A stretch of 64,000 nucleotides of DNA from the NCBI RefSeq assembly GCF_024397895.1, contig NZ_CP073346.1:3782001-3846000 (forward strand). The letters are read 5' to 3'. This DNA comes from Pseudomonas benzenivorans. Its GTDB lineage: Bacteria; Pseudomonadota; Gammaproteobacteria; Pseudomonadales; Pseudomonadaceae. Under the pieces are notes generated by a model, which ran no database searches, had not been told where the DNA came from, and was given only the letters and a program-made list of their open reading frames with translations. This document shows, in pieces, positions 42,403 through 52,100 of the stretch; positions within the stretch are counted from its first letter, which is position 1; each line of letters begins with the position of its first letter. Made by a program: the position numbers and the translations under genes.

Positions 42403-43527
42403 ATGAGTACCTCAAGCGATATCTCAAGTCTGTTCAAGTTGTTTGGTGGTCATTCTGCTCAGTATCGGGAGTTTTCCGACGAGAAGGCGAGGCGCGCACC
42501 TGAGCGGCGCTGGCCCGGCCTAACCTGGGGCGAAAGGGCCGACTCGACCTCGACGCCCAGCAGCGTCGCACCGTGCAGCGCAGCTGTTGGCCAAGACGCG
42601 ACGGTCTCGTCCTGCTCCGTTGATTGGGCCGCGGAAAGCCTGTCCAGCATGTTGGCCAAGTTGGCGCGGGGCGAGCGCGTCGATCGTGAGTCGGTGCAGG
42701 CACAGCGCCAACGTCCGCAGCTCGCGCATCTCAAGGTCGTTGCGGTCATCTCTGCCAAAGGGGGCGTCGGCAAGAGTACGGTTGCCGCGAATCTATGTGT
42801 GGCCATGCAGCGCCAGGGTAAGGCGGTCCTGGCAGTGGAACTGGACCCGCAAAACGCCCTGTGCCATCACCTGGGGATCGAGGTCGCGCCCGGGCGCGAT
42901 GCGCTGTCCGGTGGGATCGCCCTGGGGCAGGACGGCGAGGCAGCCTTGCTCGATGGCTGGCAGACCACGCCTCTGGGCGTTTGCATCCTGCCATACGGTT
43001 CAGTCGACGAGGCACGGCGCCGGGCGTTCGAGCGACAGCTGGAAGACGAGCCTGACTGGTTGGCGCGGCGACTGTCCGAAATGCAGCTGGCTGAGGGTTC
43101 TGTGGTCGTGCTCGATACGCCGCCCGGTCCTTCCGTCTACCTGCAACAGGCGCTGGCGGTGGCCAACCTGGCGTTGGTGGTCAGCTTGCCTGACGCGGCC
43201 TCCTATACCACTCTGCCGAAGATCGACAGCCTTATAAGCACTTATGCGGGCAATCGACCCGAGTTCCTCGGCGCCGCCTATGTGATCAACCAGGTCGAGC
43301 GCTCGCGCCGATTGAGCCAAGACATCACGCAGATCATGCAGAGCATCCTGGGGGATCGGGTGATTGGCCTGATTCATCGAGATCCTTCGATCGCCGAGGC
43401 ATTGGCCTACACCCGTAGTGTGCTCGACTGTGACCCTGGCAGTCAGGGATGCCACGACCTACAGGCTTGTTCCCAGGCTGTGCTCGCCAAACTGGCTGCG
43501 ACTGAACGGCACGAGCAGCCGGCATGA
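42403..43527 (+). CDS. wssA: Cellulose operon MinD/ParA-like ATPase (WssA/BcsQ type)
   Basis: This 374-residue protein has an unusual ~105-residue N-terminal region, then a ParA/MinD ATPase with deviant Walker A VISAKGGVGKSTVAANL (~residues 115-131) and VVLDTPPGPS. BcsQ relatives help place the cellulose complex at the cell pole. The N-terminal part (SLFKLFGGHSAQYREFS) resembles the BcsR/BcsQ leader region. The ATG at 42403 lacks a strong Shine-Dalgarno. Stop overlaps the wssB start (ATGA). Confidence 0.88.
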   Translation: MSTSSDISSLFKLFGGHSAQYREFSDEKARRAPERRWPGLTWGERADSTSTPSSVAPCSAAVGQDATVSSCSVDWAAESLSSMLAKLARGERVDRESVQAQRQRPQLAHLKVVAVISAKGGVGKSTVAANLCVAMQRQGKAVLAVELDPQNALCHHLGIEVAPGRDALSGGIALGQDGEAALLDGWQTTPLGVCILPYGSVDEARRRAFERQLEDEPDWLARRLSEMQLAEGSVVVLDTPPGPSVYLQQALAVANLALVVSLPDAASYTTLPKIDSLISTYAGNRPEFLGAAYVINQVERSRRLSQDITQIMQSILGDRVIGLIHRDPSIAEALAYTRSVLDCDPGSQGCHDLQACSQAVLAKLAATERHEQPA

Positions 43528-45701
43528 AGGTAGTCGATGCACGCCGTGCTCGGGCGGGCACGGGCGCTTGGCTTCGCTGTCTGGATTTTCTGGTACTACC
43601 GTGCCTGCTTGTCCTGGCCGCCGCCTTGTTCATTCTTGTCATTGCCGTGCCGCTGGCGCTTGAGGAGCAGCTGATCTTTTCGGTCGTCTGCCTGGGCGCA
43701 GCGCTGGCGCTGCGCAGGACGGCCACCCGGCTCGCGGTGCTGGCCATGGTGGCGCTATCGGTCATTGCCTCTCTGCGCTACATGTATTGGCGACTCACCT
43801 CCTCACTGGGCTTCGAGACTTGGTTGGACATGCTGTTCGGCTACGGTCTGGTGCTGGCCGAGCTCTACGCCCTCACGGTGCTGCTGTTCGGTTACCTGCA
43901 GACCGCCTGGCCGCTGCGGCGCAAGCCCTACCCGCTGCCCGCGGACTGCGACGTCTGGCCAACCGTGGACGTGTTCATCCCGACCTACAACGAATCCCTG
44001 GAAATTATCAAGCTGACCGTGTTCGCCGCCGCAGGTATCGACTGGCCGAAGGACAAGCTGCGCGTGCATGTGCTCGACGATGGGCGCCGCGAGGAGTTCC
44101 GCGAGTTCTGCGAGTCATTCGGCGTCGGTTACATCGTTCGACCGGACAACAACCATGCCAAGGCCGGAAACCTCAATTTCGCCCTGACCCAGACGTCGGC
44201 TGATTACATCGCCATCTTCGATGCGGACCATGTGCCGACGCGCTCCTTCCTGCAGATCGGCATGGGCTGGTTCCTCAAGGATCCGAAGCTGGCGATGCTG
44301 CAGACGCCGCACTTCTTCTTTTCGCCCGATCCGTTCGAGAAGAACCTCAATACCTTCCGCTCGGTGCCGAACGAGGGCGAGCTGTTCTATGGATTGGTTC
44401 AGGACGGTAACGATCTGTGGAATGCCACCTTCTTCTGTGGATCGTGCGCCATCATCAAGCGCGCTCCGCTGGAAGAGATTGGCGGCATCGCCATCGAGAC
44501 GGTGACCGAGGACGCCCACACCGCCCTGAAACTCAATCGCCGCGGCTACAACACGGCCTACCTGGCGATTCCTCAGGCGGCCGGCCTGGCCACGGAGAGC
44601 CTGTCCGGGCATATCGGTCAGCGTATCCGCTGGGCGCGGGGGATGGCGCAGATCTTCCGCACCGACAATCCGCTGCTTGGCAAAGGGCTCAAGCTCGGTC
44701 AGCGGCTGTGCTACCTGAACGCCATGCTGCACTTCTTCTACGGCCTGCCGCGCCTGGTGTTCCTCACCGCGCCGCTGGCCTACCTGCTGTTCGAGGCGCA
44801 GATCTTCCAGGCGCCGGCCATGCTCATCGTCGCCTATGCCCTGCCGCATATCCTGATCGCCAGCGTGACCAACTCGACCATCCAGGGACGTTTCCGCCAT
44901 TCCTTCTGGAACGAGGTCTACGAGTCGGTACTGGCCTGGTACATCATGCGCCCGGTGTTGCTGGCCATGGTCAATCCGAAACTGGGCAAGTTCAACGTCA
45001 CGGCCAAGGGCGGGAGGATCGACCAGAGCTACTTCGACTGGAAGATGGCGCGGCCCTATATCGTGGTGCTGACCCTGAACCTGATCGGACTGCTGGTAGG
45101 CGTGGTCAAGCTGGGCTTCGATGCGGATGCCAGCGTGGTGACCTTGCTGATCAACCTGGTCTGGACGCTCTACAACATCATCATCAGTTCAGCCGCCGTG
45201 GCGGTGGCCAGTGAGACCCGGCAGATCCGTGCCGAGCCGCGGGTCTTCGCCGCGTTGCCGGCCATGCTGACCCTGGCTGACGGCCAGACCATCGTCTGCC
45301 AGACCAAGGACTTCTCCCAGCGTGGCGTGGGGGTCAGCCTGCCTGAAGGCGTGCAGGTGGCGCGCGGCGAGCAGGTGCTGGTGTCGTTGTTCCGCGGCAG
45401 CGAGGAAGGCGTTTTCCCCGCCAGCGTGGTGTTCAGCAATGACAGGACGCTGGGTCTGAACTTCGTCGATCTGAGCCTGCAGCAGCAGAGTGAGTTGGCG
45501 CGCCTGACCTTCTCGCGGGCCGATACCTGGGCCGTTGCCTGGGGCAACGGCGAGGTCGACACCCCGCTGGCTGCGCTGAGTGAAGTCTCCCGTATCGGCC
45601 TGCGCGGCATTGCGCTGCTGTCCAAAGCCACCTTGGCCGAACTGCTCCAGCGCGGCCGCGCCCTGTCCCTATCGCCCAAATCCATTCTGAGGAACTCATG
45701 A
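43524..45701 (+). CDS. wssB: Cellulose synthase catalytic subunit (BcsA/WssB) with PilZ domain
   Basis: This 725-residue inner-membrane glycosyltransferase polymerises UDP-glucose into cellulose. It has N-terminal TM segments, catalytic DDG (185-187), DAD (233-235), TED (328-330) and QRIRW (366-370), further TM segments, then a PilZ domain with RAEPR (569-573) and DFSQRG (D596, S598, G601), the full c-di-GMP-binding set. Activation by c-di-GMP is therefore expected. Start overlaps wssA and stop overlaps wssC. Normal length for the family. Confidence 0.97.
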   Translation: MKVVDARRARAGTGAWLRCLDFLVLPCLLVLAAALFILVIAVPLALEEQLIFSVVCLGAALALRRTATRLAVLAMVALSVIASLRYMYWRLTSSLGFETWLDMLFGYGLVLAELYALTVLLFGYLQTAWPLRRKPYPLPADCDVWPTVDVFIPTYNESLEIIKLTVFAAAGIDWPKDKLRVHVLDDGRREEFREFCESFGVGYIVRPDNNHAKAGNLNFALTQTSADYIAIFDADHVPTRSFLQIGMGWFLKDPKLAMLQTPHFFFSPDPFEKNLNTFRSVPNEGELFYGLVQDGNDLWNATFFCGSCAIIKRAPLEEIGGIAIETVTEDAHTALKLNRRGYNTAYLAIPQAAGLATESLSGHIGQRIRWARGMAQIFRTDNPLLGKGLKLGQRLCYLNAMLHFFYGLPRLVFLTAPLAYLLFEAQIFQAPAMLIVAYALPHILIASVTNSTIQGRFRHSFWNEVYESVLAWYIMRPVLLAMVNPKLGKFNVTAKGGRIDQSYFDWKMARPYIVVLTLNLIGLLVGVVKLGFDADASVVTLLINLVWTLYNIIISSAAVAVASETRQIRAEPRVFAALPAMLTLADGQTIVCQTKDFSQRGVGVSLPEGVQVARGEQVLVSLFRGSEEGVFPASVVFSNDRTLGLNFVDLSLQQQSELARLTFSRADTWAVAWGNGEVDTPLAALSEVSRIGLRGIALLSKATLAELLQRGRALSLSPKSILRNS

Positions 45702-47998
45702 GTCTCACATGCAACGGAGCGCCACTTGCCTGGCGCAAGCTGGCGGTGCTGGCCTCCATCCTGTGCGTATCGACGGTACAGTATGCGCAGGCCGAAGAGG
45801 CCGTGGCCGCAGAAGCGGGCGAGGCGACAACAAGCGAGTTGGTCGAAGCGCCCGTAGTCGATAACGCCAGCGCCTATAGCTACACGCTCAAGCAGCTGGG
45901 CGCCCACTACCCGATGAACCTGCGTGGGGTCGAAGGCAGCGATAGCGTCACCTTCGATATCCGCGCCGATCAGGTGGTGACTGGCGCGCGTCTGGCTCTG
46001 GACTACACCTACTCGCCGGCATTGCTCAGCGACCTGTCGCAGATCAACCTGCTGGTCAACAACGAAGTGGCGGCCAGCCTGGCCCTGCCCACGGAGACCG
46101 CCGGGGTGCCGCAGCAGTCGGTAATCGACATTCCGCCGCACCTGATCACCGAGTTCAATCGCCTCAGCCTGCAGCTGATCGGCCACTACACGATGCAATG
46201 CGAGGACCCGCTGCACTCCAGCCTGTGGGCCAAGATCAGCAACGCCAGCCGTCTGGAAATCCAGGTGACGCCGATTGCCCTGCCCGATGACCTGGCCAAG
46301 CTGCCGCTGCCCTTCTTCGATCCGCGCGATGCGCGCCTGCTCGAGCTGCCCTTCGTGTTTGCCGTCAGCCCCGACAATCGCACCCTGGAGGCCGCCGGCG
46401 CGGTGTCGTCCTGGTTCGGCGCCCTGGCCAGCTACCGCGGGGCGAAGTTCCCGGTCAGCCTCGGCGAACTGCCGGCCGCGGGCAATGCCATCGTCCTGCT
46501 CAGCGGCGCCGGCGCCGTGGACGGGCTGACGCTGCCGGAAAACGCCGGGCCAAGCCTGACCCTGGTGAGCAATCCCAATGACCCCTTCGGCAAACTGCTG
46601 GTGCTTGCCGGCCGCGACAGCGAGCAGCTCAAGCAGGTGGCCCTGGCCCTGGTGAGCGGCAGCCAGACGCTCTCGGGTTCCAGCGTACAGGTCAATCAGG
46701 TCGCGACCCTGCAGCCGCGCAAGCCCTACGATGCGCCGAACTGGCTGCCCAGTGACCGTCCGGTGCAACTCGGCGAGCTGATCGAAGCCCGGCAGCTCAA
46801 TGTCGCCGGTTACGATCCAGGTACCATCAAGGTCGCCATGCGCCTGCCGCCGGACCTGTTCAACTGGCGCCAGCCGGGCGTGCCGCTGCACCTCAAGTAC
46901 CGCTATACGCCGCAGCCGGTGTCGACCAATTCCTCGCTGCTGGTGAGCATCAGCGACAAGTTCCTCAAGTCGCTGCCGCTGCCGTCGATCGAACGTCTGC
47001 AGGCCGATGAGTCGCTGCTGGCCGCTCTGCAGCAGGACGACAGCCTGGTCCAGGAGACCGAGCTGCTGCTGCCGCTGGACAGCATGCCGCTGCAGTCCTC
47101 GCTGCAGTTGCGCTTCATGTACGACTACATCAAGCAGGGCGAATGCCGCGACATCATCATCGACAACATGCGCGGGGTGATCGAGCCGGATTCGACCCTC
47201 GACCTCAGCGCCTACGAGCACTTCATCGCCATGCCCAACCTGGGCGTATTCCAGAGCAGCGGCTTCCCCTTCACCCGCCTGGCCGACCTCTCGGAAACCG
47301 CCGTGGTCATGCCGGAGGCCGCCGGGGCGGCGGAGTATTCGGCCTACCTGACCGTGCTCGGGCGCTTCGGCGAGTCCACCGGCCATCCGGCCACCGCGCT
47401 GACCGTGGCCCAGGCGGAGGATGAGGAGGCTCTCAAGGACAGGGACCTGCTGGTGTTTGCCGCGGGCGCGAACCAGCCACTGTTGCAGCACTGGGCCAGC
47501 CATCTGCCGGCCGATATCGATGGCCAGCAGCAGCGCTTCGAGCTGTCCGACCTGGTCTATCGGGCGCGCAACTGGATCAGCGCCGATGCCCAGGCCAACC
47601 TGCGCCAGACCCGCAGCAGCCTGGCGGTCAGCGGTGCCAGCGCCAGCGGTTACCTGACCGGTTTCGAGTCGCCACTGGCCAGCGGGCGCAGCGTGGTGGT
47701 GATTGCCGCCAGCAATCCGGACAAGCTCGCCGATGTCACCGCCGCGTTGATCGGTGGGGAAGACTACGAGCAGTCGATCCAGGGCAGTCTGGCGGTGGTC
47801 AATGGCAAGCGCATCGCCTCGCTGCTGGCCGACGAGCAGTATTACGTCGGTGAGCTCGGCTGGTTCCGCTATCTGCAATGGCTGCTGGCCCATCACCTGG
47901 GCTGGATGTTGCTGCTGACTGCCCTGAGCGTCGGCCTGACCAGCGTACTGGCGTTCTTCAGCCTGCGTGCCCGGGCACGCGCCCGGCTGAAGGATTGA
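45698..47998 (+). CDS. wssC: Cellulose synthase periplasmic subunit (BcsB/WssC)
   Basis: This 766-residue protein has a signal peptide (LAVLASILCVSTVQYAQA) and a long periplasmic part with the repeated carbohydrate-binding and flavodoxin-like units of BcsB. A C-terminal TM helix (WMLLLTALSVGLTSVLAFF) and basic tail anchor it in the inner membrane. It guides the polymer from BcsA through the periplasm. Its ATG overlaps the wssB stop, and the gene order is as in wss/bcs operons. Confidence 0.95.
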   Translation: MSLTCNGAPLAWRKLAVLASILCVSTVQYAQAEEAVAAEAGEATTSELVEAPVVDNASAYSYTLKQLGAHYPMNLRGVEGSDSVTFDIRADQVVTGARLALDYTYSPALLSDLSQINLLVNNEVAASLALPTETAGVPQQSVIDIPPHLITEFNRLSLQLIGHYTMQCEDPLHSSLWAKISNASRLEIQVTPIALPDDLAKLPLPFFDPRDARLLELPFVFAVSPDNRTLEAAGAVSSWFGALASYRGAKFPVSLGELPAAGNAIVLLSGAGAVDGLTLPENAGPSLTLVSNPNDPFGKLLVLAGRDSEQLKQVALALVSGSQTLSGSSVQVNQVATLQPRKPYDAPNWLPSDRPVQLGELIEARQLNVAGYDPGTIKVAMRLPPDLFNWRQPGVPLHLKYRYTPQPVSTNSSLLVSISDKFLKSLPLPSIERLQADESLLAALQQDDSLVQETELLLPLDSMPLQSSLQLRFMYDYIKQGECRDIIIDNMRGVIEPDSTLDLSAYEHFIAMPNLGVFQSSGFPFTRLADLSETAVVMPEAAGAAEYSAYLTVLGRFGESTGHPATALTVAQAEDEEALKDRDLLVFAAGANQPLLQHWASHLPADIDGQQQRFELSDLVYRARNWISADAQANLRQTRSSLAVSGASASGYLTGFESPLASGRSVVVIAASNPDKLADVTAALIGGEDYEQSIQGSLAVVNGKRIASLLADEQYYVGELGWFRYLQWLLAHHLGWMLLLTALSVGLTSVLAFFSLRARARARLKD

Positions 47999-48006
47999 GG
48001 CAGCCC

Positions 48007-49179
48007 ATGGTGCAGCATGTCCTGAGGCTATGCGCCGGCCTGCTGGCGCTCCTGGCTGGCGCTACGGCGCAGGCCAGTTGTGCCGTCGAATGGCCACACT
48101 GGCAGCGTTTCGCCGAGCGCTGGATCCAGCCGGACGGTCGGGTGCTGGAGTCCAGCCTGGAGAAGAACCACAGCTCCTCGGAAGGACAGTCCTATGCACT
48201 GTTCTTCGCGCTGGTGGCCAACGATCAGCAGCGATTTGCCAACATTTGGCGCTGGAGTCGGGAAAACCTCGCCGGCAACGACCCGCAGAACAACCTGCCG
48301 GCCTGGCTCTGGGGCCAGGGCAAGGATGGCCGCTGGCAGGTTCAGGATGTCAACTCGGCCTCCGATGCCGACCTGTGGTTCGCCTATGCGCTGCTCGAGG
48401 CTGACCGGTTGTGGGACAAGCCGGACTATCGGGCCGATGCATTGAGCCTGCTGGCCCAGGTCAAGCAGCGCGAAGTCACCGAATTGCCGGGTCTGGGCAC
48501 GGTGTTGCTGCCCGGCCCGATCGGCTTCTCCCATATCGGTCATCTCTGGCGGATCAATCCCAGTTACCAGCCGCTGCCGCTGATGCGCCGACTGGCGGCG
48601 GTGGATCCCGAAGGCCCCTGGGCTGCCATTGCGGAGCAGAGCGTCGGCTTGCTGCGCCAGGCCGGCGAGCACGGCTTTGCCGCCGACTGGATCGGCTATC
48701 GCGCGGTTTCCGACAGCGCCGGGCTGTTCACCAGCGATCCGATGAAAGGCGATGTCGGCAGTTACGACGCGATCCGCGTCTACCTCTGGGCCGGCATGAC
48801 CCACAGCGCCGACCCGCTCGCCGCCAAGGTGCTCGACAGCCTGGGCGGCATGGCTCGGGCCACGGCCTCCAGCGGTCTGCCGCCGGAGAAGGTGAATGTG
48901 CGTACCGGTGAGGTCGAAGGCGACTCGCCCAGCGGTTTCTCCGCTGCGCTGGTGCCCTATTTCCAGGCCAAGCAGCAGCCCTGGCTGGCAGACCTGCAGT
49001 ACCAGCGCGCCAGGGATGCGCTGGAGCGGTGGCACGCCGGCAGCGGCGCAGCGCCTTTCTACTACGACTACATGCTCAGCCTGTTCGGCCTCGGCTGGGC
49101 CGACCAGTTCTACCGTTTCGCGGCCGATGGTCGTTTGCAACCGCTTTGGGAGTCTTCATGTTCCGCTACCGCCCGCTGA
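48007..49179 (+). CDS. wssD: Periplasmic endoglucanase, GH8 (BcsZ/WssD)
   Basis: This 390-residue enzyme has a signal peptide ending ATAQA|SC and GH8 landmarks: catalytic Glu in SSSEGQSYALFFAL (~residue 59), Asp in SDADLWFAYAL (~115), and the DAIRVYLWAGM stretch. BcsZ trims or proof-reads cellulose chains during export. The start at 48007 (MVQHVLRL) lies 8 bp after the wssC stop; an upstream in-frame extension overlaps wssC. The end overlaps wssE by 22 bp. Confidence 0.95.
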   Translation: MVQHVLRLCAGLLALLAGATAQASCAVEWPHWQRFAERWIQPDGRVLESSLEKNHSSSEGQSYALFFALVANDQQRFANIWRWSRENLAGNDPQNNLPAWLWGQGKDGRWQVQDVNSASDADLWFAYALLEADRLWDKPDYRADALSLLAQVKQREVTELPGLGTVLLPGPIGFSHIGHLWRINPSYQPLPLMRRLAAVDPEGPWAAIAEQSVGLLRQAGEHGFAADWIGYRAVSDSAGLFTSDPMKGDVGSYDAIRVYLWAGMTHSADPLAAKVLDSLGGMARATASSGLPPEKVNVRTGEVEGDSPSGFSAALVPYFQAKQQPWLADLQYQRARDALERWHAGSGAAPFYYDYMLSLFGLGWADQFYRFAADGRLQPLWESSCSATAR

Positions 49180-52100
49180 CCCTGGCGCTGTTGGCCGCCC
49201 TGGCCCACGGCGGCGTCCAGGCCGAGCCTGGGGACGCTCGCAGCCTGCTGATCGAACAGGGGCATTTCTGGCAGGCCCAGGACAAGCCCAAGCGCGCCGC
49301 CGAGGCCTGGAACAAGCTGCTGCTGCTAGACGCCAGCCAGCCGGAAGCCCTCTATGGGCTTGGGCTGATCGAGGTGCAGGCCGGCAGGCCGGACTCGGCC
49401 GCCGAGTACCTGCAACGCCTGCAGGCCCTGACGCCGTTGCCGCGCCAGGCGCTGCTGCTCGAGCAGGATATTCGTCTGCTCGACTCGGCTAACCAGCAGC
49501 TGCTGGACGAGGCCCGCCTGCTGGTCGAGACCGACCAGCGCGCCGAGGCTGTCGAGGTCTATCGCCGCGCCCTCGGCGGCAAACCCGCCCAGGGCCAGAT
49601 CGGCCTGGAGTTCTACAACAACCTCGGCTTCGTCGATCGGCACTGGGCCGAGGCGCGCAGCGGCCTGGAGCGCCTGCAGCGCGAATACCCGGACGATGCC
49701 TACACCGCGCTGTTCCTCGCCAAGCACCTGGCGCGCAATCAGGGCGCGCGCGAGGAGGGCATTCGCGCCCTGGCCAAGCTGGCCGAGCGCGCGGATATCG
49801 GTGGCGACGCCGACGAGACCTGGCGCCTGGCACTGACCTGGATCGGCCCGCCGAAACCGGCTCAGCAACCGCTGTTCGAACAGTTCCTGCGCAGCCATCC
49901 GGACGACGCGGAGATTCGCGCCCTGCTGAGCAAGGGGCGTAGCCAGGGCAGTGGCGGCGGCGTCGCCTGGCGGCGCGATCCGCAGCTCGAGCGTGGCCTG
50001 AAGGCGCTCGAAAAAGGCGACCTGACGCTGGCCGAGCGCGAGCTGGCGGCTTTCCTGAAAGGCCATCCGAATGATGCCGATGCCCTGGGCGGCCTGGGCC
50101 TGCTGCGCCAGCGTCAGGAGCGTTTCGATGACGCCGAGCTGCTGCTGAGCAAGGCGCTCAAGCAGGGCGGCGGGCGCGCCTGGCAGCGCGCGCTGGACGA
50201 TGTGCGCTACTGGTCGTTGCTGCAGCAGGCGCGCGACAGCCTGGCGCGTGACAGGACCGGCGACGCCCGCCAGCAGCTGGAGCAGGCGCGCCGTCTCAAA
50301 CCCAAGGACGGCGAGGCGTTGCTGGCCCTGTCCGACTTGCAGGCCCGGCAGGGTGAGCTGGCCGCGGCGGAGGCGGGCTATCGCCAGGCGCTGGCGCTGG
50401 GCGCGCAGAAGGCCCGGGCGCTGCGTGGCCTGGCCCAGGTGCTGGGCGGGCAGGGCAAGCCGGACGAGGCCCTGCGCCTGCTCGAAGGCCTACCCGAGGC
50501 TGAGCGCGAGAAGCTCGGCGGGCTCGCCCAGTTGCGCGCCGAGCAGGCCCTGCAACGGGCCCGGGCGGCCGAGCAGCGCGGCGACGTCCAGGGCATGCGC
50601 CAGGCGCTGGAGTCGGCCCTGCGCGACGATCCGGACAACGCCTGGGCGCGTTTCGCCCTGGCTCGCCTGTATGTCGATCTGGGCGCCGTGGATGAGGCGC
50701 GCAGCCTGATGGACGGCTTGCTGGCGGCGCAGCCGAACGATCGTGATGCGCTCTATACCAGTGCCCTGCTGTCCATTGAGCTGGGCGAGTGGAACAAGGC
50801 CCAGGCCATGCTTGCCCGCATTCCCTACGACTCGCGCAACGCCGACATCAATCGCCTGGTGGCCGAGGTGGATTTCAACCTGCAGTTGCAGCAGATCGAC
50901 GAGATCAGCCGCAGCGGCCGCAAAGCCGAGGCGCGGGCCTTCCTCGGCCGCATCGAAGCGCAGGCCGAAGGCAAGCCGGCGCGCCTGTCCGCACTGGCAG
51001 CGGCCTATGCCGACGCGGACGATCCGCAGCGGGCCATCGCGATCAAGCGTGACCTGTTGCAGCGCAGCCCGCGTCCCGACCTGTCGTTGACCCTCAGCTA
51101 CGCCAGCGTGCTGCTGGAGGCCGAGCACGACGTGGAAGTGGCGGGCATCCTGCGCGACCTGCAGGGCCGCGGCATGACCGCGGCGCAGCGCCAGCAGTAC
51201 GACGACCTGCTGTTCTACTACCGGGTGCGCCAGGCCGAGCAACTGCGCCAGCGCGGCGAGCTGGCCGCCGCCTATGACACCTTGGCGCCGGCGCTGGTCC
51301 AGCGTCCCCAGGACCGCCTGGCCGTGTCCGCCCTGGCGCGCATGTACGGCGCCAACGGCGACACCGCCAAGGCGCTGGAACTGCTCAAGCCGCTGGTCAA
51401 GCGTCACCCCGACGATGCCAACCTGCAGGTCGGCGCCGCCGACATGGCGGCGCAGCAGGCCGAGAACGGCTACGCCGAGGCAGCGCTGGAGCAGGCGCTG
51501 AAGTTGGCCCCCAACGATGTCGACATCCTCACCACGGCCGCGCGCGTCTACCGCTACCTGGGGCGTACCGGCACGGCCGCCAAGCTGCTCGCCAGGGTGG
51601 TGGCCCAGGAGAAGCGCGAACAGACGCCGATCTATGCCGCCAGCGCCAAGCCGGCCGCTGCCCCGGCCAACCCCTTCGCCGGAATCGGCTCGACGGCCGT
51701 GGCGCCAGGGGCTGTTCCCGCACCGCTGCCAAGCCTGTCCCTCGCGCCGGCGCAGGCCGGCGGCACGATTCCGGCGCCGCTCGAGCGCCCGGCCGGCGAC
51801 TCGGGCTACCGCACCGCGGCCCTGCCGGCCGGCGCTTATGCCGCTGCCGGGGCCCCGGCCAATCCCTTCGCGGTCTCAAGCGAAGCCGCCGAGTACGATC
51901 CGCGCGCCGGCATGAGCGAGGCGGCGCGCGCCCTCGATGACATCCTCCAGCAGCGCAGCCCCTACCTGGTGCAAGGGCTGAGCGTGCGCAGCAATGACAG
52001 CGAGTCCGGCCTGAGCAAGCTGACCGATATCCAGGCGCCGTTCGAGGCCAGTATCCCGCTCGGCGACAACCGTCTGGCCGTGCGCGTCACCCCGGTGTCG

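Noticed and set aside
45170..47896. A 908-codon minus-strand open frame opposite wssC
   Set aside because: It is a shadow of the GC-rich wssC gene: low-complexity composition with no domain, whereas the plus strand encodes a full BcsB protein.
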